Assembly (NCBI RefSeq): GCF_000974365.1 | Contig: NZ_BAZW01000001.1 | Location: 124,001-188,000, forward strand | Direction of reading: 5' to 3' | DNA from: Geofilum rubicundum JCM 15548 | Lineage (GTDB): Bacteria > Bacteroidota > Bacteroidia > Bacteroidales > Marinilabiliaceae | Length of the DNA: 64,000 nucleotides | Shown: positions 59,049 through 64,000 of the stretch, in pieces | How positions within the stretch are numbered: position 1 is the stretch's first letter | How the letters are laid out: every line of letters starts with the position of its first letter | Program-made: the position numbers and the translations under genes | The notes under the pieces: model-generated | The model's database searches: none | What the model saw: only the letters and a program-made list of their open reading frames with translations | Told to the model about the DNA's origin: nothing

Positions 59049-61394
59049 TTAAAATTTTATGTTGTAAGTAATGGACGGCACTACTGAGAATAAGTAGGTC
59101 TTTTCTGCTTCCTTGTAATAAGCGTCCAGGTCATCGTCTCCCACAAAATTAATGGTCCAGGCATTTTTTCGTCCATAAAGGTTGTAAACCGAAAAGTTCC
59201 ATTCGCCCTGCCACTTTTTACCAGGCTTTGGTGTTTCACGCCAGGTCAGAGACAGGTCCATTCTGTGGTAATCCGGCATTCTTTCAGCGTTTCTTTCAGA
59301 ATAGAATGGTACTACGCCTCCCTGAAAATCGAACCTTCCCACCGGCAGTGTGACCGGGTTGCCTGTAAAATAGACCCAGTTTCCGGCGATGGTGAGCCGG
59401 TCATTTATCTGGTAGGATCCCACTATGGTCAGGTCGTGCAAGTGATCGTAAGGCGAAAGGTAGGGCCGAGCATTGTTGATCCATTGACTTTGTCTTTCGG
59501 AACGCGAAAGGGTGTAGGCAATCCACCCTGTTATTCGGTTACCGGTATATTGGCTCATCCATTCAAGACCTTTTGACCGGGCATTGCCGGGACGGATTTC
59601 TGCTTCGAGGGCCTCGTTGAGCAGGAGGTTGGGGTGGTCTTTAAAGTCGATGGCCTGACGAGATTTTTTATAGTATAATTCCAGTGTGTGCTGCCATTGA
59701 TTGTTGGTGGACAGGTAGTTGGCGCCGACCGAGAATTGATGGGCTATCTGGGGTCGGATATTTGGCGATGAGGTAAACCAGACATCCAGGGGGGTGGAGG
59801 AGGTGGAGTTGCTGGCCAGGTGTATGTATTGACGGGTCTGGGAGTAGCTCGATTTTAGGGTGATATGAGGTGTGGCCAGCCATGAAATGCCCGCCCGTGG
59901 TTCCAATCCGAAATATTGATTATATATTTCTCCTCTTCTGTGTTGCAGGGTATCTGTGATGTTGAAGCGGTCATCGAAGCGAAAGGACTGGCCTTTTCCC
60001 ACATTCTGAAAGAGCGAAAGCCGGAAGCCGTAGCGTGCCGTCCACCGGGGCGCGGGTTGAAAAGTATGTCCGTAATAGAGGCCGTGCTCCAGAGAACGGG
60101 CACTGGGAACTTTGATTTCCTGGAGAGTGGATGCCGGGTCGGGTGAGCTGATGTGAGCGGGTTGTATGGTGTGGAAGATGCTCTGAAGGCCAAAATTGAC
60201 CTGATCACCCGCTTTTGGATAATAGGTGAAATCATATTTTAGGCTGTAATCGGTTAAATTGGACCGCCAATCGATGTTTTCTATTTCGTCGCCTGTGGAA
60301 CCCAGGTAGTAATTGTATTGGCTATGAACCAGGGAGAGATGACTGAAGATTTTGGGTGAAAAAAGGTGGTTCCAGCGCAGGGAAAGGGTGCTATTGCCAA
60401 AGTCCATGCGGGCATCATCGTTGTAGAAGGCATCCAGACCATGGTAGGCACTTAAAAAAATGCGGTCGTTGTCGCCCAATATGTAATTGGCTTTCAGATT
60501 GAGGTCGTAGAAGTAGAGCTGACTTTGCTGTATGTTTTCATCGCTGGACAGGGGAAGAAACAGATCGACATAGGTACGGCGACCGCTGATCAGCAGGGCC
60601 GATTTGTTTTCTATCAGGGGACCGTCCAGGGTCAGGCGGCTGGATATAAGGCCAATTCCACCGGCCCCTTGCCATTGGGTGAGATTGCCATCTCTGGTTC
60701 GGATATCTACCAGGGAAGCGATGCGACCGCCGGCGCTGGCCGGCAGGTCGCCTTTGTAAACGGTCACCTCCTTGATGGCATCGTTGTTGAAAATAGAGAA
60801 GAAGCCCAAAAGGTGGCCGCCATTGTAGACAATGGCTTCGTCCAGCAACAGGAGGTTCTGATCGGGATTTCCGCCCCTGACTGAGAATCCGGAGGCCCCT
60901 TCGCTGGTAGCCGCTATTCCGGGTAACAGTTGCAAGGTTTTCAAGGGGTCTGTCTCCCCAAAAAGAACGGGCAGGCTTTTGATGGTAGCCGCATCCAGTT
61001 TTTTGATCCCCATTAAAGGTGTTTTTCGTTGCTCATTTCTGTCAAGGGCGCTTATTTCAACCTCGGAGAGTTCCTGCGTATGTGGATCTAGTTGTATGGG
61101 CAGACGAAGCTCGGCCTCGTTGGTGTTTATGGGAATGGATTTTTCGCTATAGCCGACGAATGCTGCCGTCAGGGTTTGTTCCCCGTCTATGGTCAACGAA
61201 TAATAGCCATAAGCATTGGTCGAGGTGCCTTTGCCGGTTCCCTGGATAATAACCGTTGCGCCGGGTAGTATCTCCCCGCTAATGGCATCGGTGATGTAGC
61301 CACTGACCACAACGGACCCGTTGGTGGATGGTATTTGGCCATACAAGAACGGACTTGTCAGCAGTAGAAATATTTTCAGTAAATACCTTATCAT
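59049..61394 (-). CDS. TonB-dependent receptor with carboxypeptidase-like regulatory domain
   Basis: A signal peptide ends near FLYGQ. A carboxypeptidase-D-like domain occupies about 28-110 (VSGYITDAISGEILPGATV). The plug has EGASGFSVRGGNPDQNLLLL and DLPASAGGRIASLVDIRTRDG, and the barrel ends with FSVVPSITYNIKF. At 781 residues it is shorter than SusC proteins. Its partner is the DUF4249 lipoprotein rather than a SusD, so a non-glycan substrate is likely but unknown. Confidence 0.92.
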   Translation of the reverse strand: MIRYLLKIFLLLTSPFLYGQIPSTNGSVVVSGYITDAISGEILPGATVIIQGTGKGTSTNAYGYYSLTIDGEQTLTAAFVGYSEKSIPINTNEAELRLPIQLDPHTQELSEVEISALDRNEQRKTPLMGIKKLDAATIKSLPVLFGETDPLKTLQLLPGIAATSEGASGFSVRGGNPDQNLLLLDEAIVYNGGHLLGFFSIFNNDAIKEVTVYKGDLPASAGGRIASLVDIRTRDGNLTQWQGAGGIGLISSRLTLDGPLIENKSALLISGRRTYVDLFLPLSSDENIQQSQLYFYDLNLKANYILGDNDRIFLSAYHGLDAFYNDDARMDFGNSTLSLRWNHLFSPKIFSHLSLVHSQYNYYLGSTGDEIENIDWRSNLTDYSLKYDFTYYPKAGDQVNFGLQSIFHTIQPAHISSPDPASTLQEIKVPSARSLEHGLYYGHTFQPAPRWTARYGFRLSLFQNVGKGQSFRFDDRFNITDTLQHRRGEIYNQYFGLEPRAGISWLATPHITLKSSYSQTRQYIHLASNSTSSTPLDVWFTSSPNIRPQIAHQFSVGANYLSTNNQWQHTLELYYKKSRQAIDFKDHPNLLLNEALEAEIRPGNARSKGLEWMSQYTGNRITGWIAYTLSRSERQSQWINNARPYLSPYDHLHDLTIVGSYQINDRLTIAGNWVYFTGNPVTLPVGRFDFQGGVVPFYSERNAERMPDYHRMDLSLTWRETPKPGKKWQGEWNFSVYNLYGRKNAWTINFVGDDDLDAYYKEAEKTYLFSVVPSITYNIKF

Positions 61395-61585
61395 GTTTCG
61401 TTTCAGGATTTGTAAAATACAGAAAATAAAGCTGCTTCAACAAGTTTTTTGTGGACGGCTTTGGCATTTTGGTGGAATTCTATTAAAAAGATGAGTAAAT
61501 TGTAGGGAGATGGAATTTATTGGATGGTACGCTTTTTGAAAGCAACACTAAAGGTGAAAGTGATAATATTTAAATCCCAATAATT

Positions 61586-62191
61586 ATGAAAAAGAAAATA
61601 GCGTTGTTGTTTATGTTCGGAATGGCTTTTGGTCTTATTCAGGCTCAGTCGTTTCAACTCGGAATTAAAACGGGTTTTAACTCAACCAGTTTTGATACAG
61701 ATGCCGGGTATGGCCTGGATAAGGTTAAAGATGAGTTTAAGTCGGGCTATCTGATTGGGGGCTGGACCAGAATTGGTCTTTTGGGTAATTTGTCGGTTCA
61801 GCCGGAGCTTTATTATTCCAAAAAGAGTGGCGCTACAGATTTTGAAACACGAGGGTCCGAATCTTTTTCCTATTATAGCTGGGACATCCCCTTGTTGGCG
61901 CATTTGGAGGTCATAGATCTTAAATTGCTAAAAATTTATGGGGTTGGTGGTCCCGTCGCCTCTTTTCGTGCCAAGGATGAATCAACCTTATCTATCGCCT
62001 CTGTGGACTTTGATTACGATGGTGAAGATTTTAAAAGCACCAACTGGAATTTCCAGCTTGGTGCCGGGGTTCAGTTGATGCGTTTTACTTTGGATGCCCG
62101 TTACGAATGGGGTTTGAATGATATGTCGCATACCGATATGGACCGTAAATCCAAATCCTTGATTTTTGCTTTGGGATATCGACTGTTTTAG
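61586..62191 (+). CDS. Outer-membrane beta-barrel (porin-like) protein
   Basis: The protein has a clear signal peptide (KKIALLFMFGMAFGLIQAQ) and 180 mature residues of alternating hydrophobic strands: FQLGIKTGFNST, LSVQPELYYSKKSG, FTLDARYEWGLND and a closing strand SLIFALGYRLF. This is typical of the small outer-membrane beta-barrel family common in Bacteroidota. No specific function can be given. It is monocistronic and converges with the next gene. Confidence 0.85.
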   Translation: MKKKIALLFMFGMAFGLIQAQSFQLGIKTGFNSTSFDTDAGYGLDKVKDEFKSGYLIGGWTRIGLLGNLSVQPELYYSKKSGATDFETRGSESFSYYSWDIPLLAHLEVIDLKLLKIYGVGGPVASFRAKDESTLSIASVDFDYDGEDFKSTNWNFQLGAGVQLMRFTLDARYEWGLNDMSHTDMDRKSKSLIFALGYRLF

Positions 62192-62200
62192 ACCATTGAG

Positions 62201-64000
62201 TTATTCAGGTTTTTCCTTTTTTGAATAATGCATCACCGCTTTTCCTTCACGTCCGTCGATGTTGAGGGTAAGCGGTGATTTTGTTTGCACATGGCGTATT
62301 TTGTCGCTTTCGTTAACGGCTTTTAATGAGTTGAGCCAGTCCATATCCAACTTGCCCTGATTCAGGTGGGTGTTGGTGTAAATGTAGGCCACGCGCAGGG
62401 AAGTCAGGTTTTGAAAAAAGTGGGTGCCCTGACTGGGTTCTACATGGTAGTTTTCCAGACCCATTTCTACAATGGCCCTGGCACCGCATATCTGTCCCCA
62501 TTTGACGGGTACACCCAGCCATGGGTCCTGTGAACCCCAGCGGCCCGGACCAATCAACAGGTAGGGACGGTTGGCTTTTTGTAATTGGTCGTTGATTTTT
62601 TCAATTTCACGGGCAATTTCCGGATTGTGCGCTGGTTTGTAATTTTCGGTGCGGACGTAAATAACATCACAAATATCCGAAATGGTTCCGTTGCCCAGTG
62701 TAGATTCACTGTAGATAAAGGCATCGGATGAGTTCTCAACATGGACGCTTGGTCCCAGGGAGGTGCGACTGTCGACGATGGGCCTGATTTGTAGCAGGTA
62801 GAAGACCGATGGCGAATCTGACGGCGTTTGAAGATCCACGGCAAATTCAATTTCCACCGGTTGGTTCATTTCTTTTTGCCCAATTTGAAGAACCTCCTTC
62901 ATAATGGCAGCCAGCGGAAAAGTGTCGTATTTCAACACGTTGGCAAAAGTGACCAAGGGATAACCTTCTGCCATGGTGCCGTCGCGCACCACGTGGTTCT
63001 GCATATCCAGAATGGATCCAATCCAACGTAATGAGCCATCTTTCAGGGCATCGCGCAAATCCAGCTTTTGTATGTTCATGCCATCGTCAACGGAGGGTTG
63101 AAAACGGTTGGTGTCCAAATCGAGGGCATAGAAACTTTTCTGTGTTTCTTTGATGGTCATTTCCGGGGACGAGAGCTGTATTACTTTTTGTGGGTACTCT
63201 GGTGAAAAGCGCAGTGAAACGCCACCTTCTACAATGTATTTACCTAATCCAAGGGCGACATTGACGATGCCTTCTTCCGACTGCTCAGGTGGGATGGGAT
63301 AAAAATTAACGGATCGTCCCACACCTGAAAAAGTGGGGTAGAAGCGGTTCTCATGTTCCTGACCTACAATTTCCTGTAAAACAATACCCATGCGCTCTTC
63401 ATCGATCAGGTTCAGCGTGCTGGTCATGTAGGCCTTGCTCGATTTAAAATAAACCGAGGCATAGACGCATTTAATGGCCTCGCCCAGTTGCACCGCCATG
63501 TGCTCGTCGTCCTGGTTATGGGGCACCATGTAGGTGGAGTAGATGCCGGCAAAGGTTGGTGGTGGCTGTCCTCCAGCATGCTGGAGGAACGAATGGCGAC
63601 CGGTCTTTTGATGACCTGTGCCAGTTTTAACAACTGTTTTTGAACTTCTTCCGGGAGCTTGGCTTTTACAAACTGGTTAAGAATTTCTTCATCACTGGCA
63701 TCCGAAAGTCCCAATGGATAAAGATTGTTGAGCTCCATAAAGGCCTCAAATATATCCACACCCAAAACAATGGTTCGGGGGATGGTGATGATGACGTCGG
63801 GGAAACTCTTAAAAACGGGATATTTTTTGATAAGGGTGCTCAGAAAAGCCAGACCTCTGGCTTTTCCCCCAATGGACCCTTCACCTATTCTTGAGAAATT
63901 GACATATTCATCATAGCGTTCGGTGTCAAAGGTGGCAATAACGCCACGTCCCTTATACATCCTAAAATGGGCGATGATGTGGAAAAGCTCCTGTTTGGTT
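62201..64000 (-). CDS. PEP/pyruvate-binding (PPDK N-terminal-like) protein, partial and frameshifted
   Basis: The gene enters from beyond the right edge; the frame is open up to base 64000. It has the PPDK/PEP-synthase ATP-grasp blocks GEGSIGGKARGLAFL and RPVAIRSSSMLEDS, and downstream YLLIGPGRWGSQDPWLGVP. The frame breaks near 63555: one missing C restores DSHHQPFAGIYSTYMVPHNQ. At least 600 residues lie in the window. No phospho-His domain is visible, so this is probably not a complete PEP synthase but one of the long Bacteroidota proteins with a PEP/pyruvate-binding domain. The role is unclear. Confidence 0.8.

Overview
The window comes from a Bacteroidota chromosome, most likely an environmental member of the Marinilabiliales/Bacteroidales-Cytophagales type; the genus is not fixed by the sequence. 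The evidence is family content: two hybrid two-component sensors of the Bacteroidota type, SusC/BtuB-like TonB-dependent receptors, a DUF4249 lipoprotein, a type IX secretion (T9SS) sorting tail on a GH105 hydrolase, a PorP/SprF-like protein beside a T9SS type-B cargo, and several TAnnTTTG promoter elements. No rRNA, tRNA, CRISPR array, transposase, integrase or phage gene was seen.

Layout. 1-8191: two tandem hybrid sensor/AraC regulators without a SusCD pair. 8373-14254: a secreted peroxiredoxin, ilvD, a repeat-rich gap, a type II NADH dehydrogenase and SelO. 14347-25226 (minus): a 10.9 kb cobalamin operon behind a cobalamin riboswitch, in order btuB, btuG-like, cobU, cobT, cobS, cobC, cobyric acid synthase, a PhzF-like gene, cobD-like and cbiB. 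25800-29216: pirin, an ATPase gene between two copies of a 29-bp direct repeat, decayed gene remnants, and a cation transporter. 29341-34458 (minus): a GH105 hydrolase and a second riboswitch-led unit, btuF-btuC-btuD. 34506-42223: a YdiJ-like FAD/Fe-S oxidoreductase, a GNAT acetyltransferase, HicAB, dprA and a beta-propeller lipoprotein. 42562-48119: aroB-aroA, an acyl-CoA dehydrogenase, a cold-shock protein and Hsp20. 48372-53365 (minus): the T9SS pair. 53620-64000: proline dehydrogenase, a MATE pump, Mn-type and Fe-type superoxide dismutases, folE, a DUF4249/TonB receptor pair, a small outer-membrane barrel, and a PEP/pyruvate-binding protein that runs off the right edge.

Functionally the strongest theme is vitamin B12. 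One riboswitch unit covers outer-membrane capture (BtuB, BtuG-like) and the late steps from cobyric acid to cobalamin. The other covers inner-membrane import (BtuFCD). No corrin-ring genes lie in the window.

Twelve genes that are otherwise full-length are broken by about 17 small frame disruptions. Nearly all look like a single missing base, usually in a short G or C run. I read these mainly as sequencing or assembly indels and annotate each gene over its full span.
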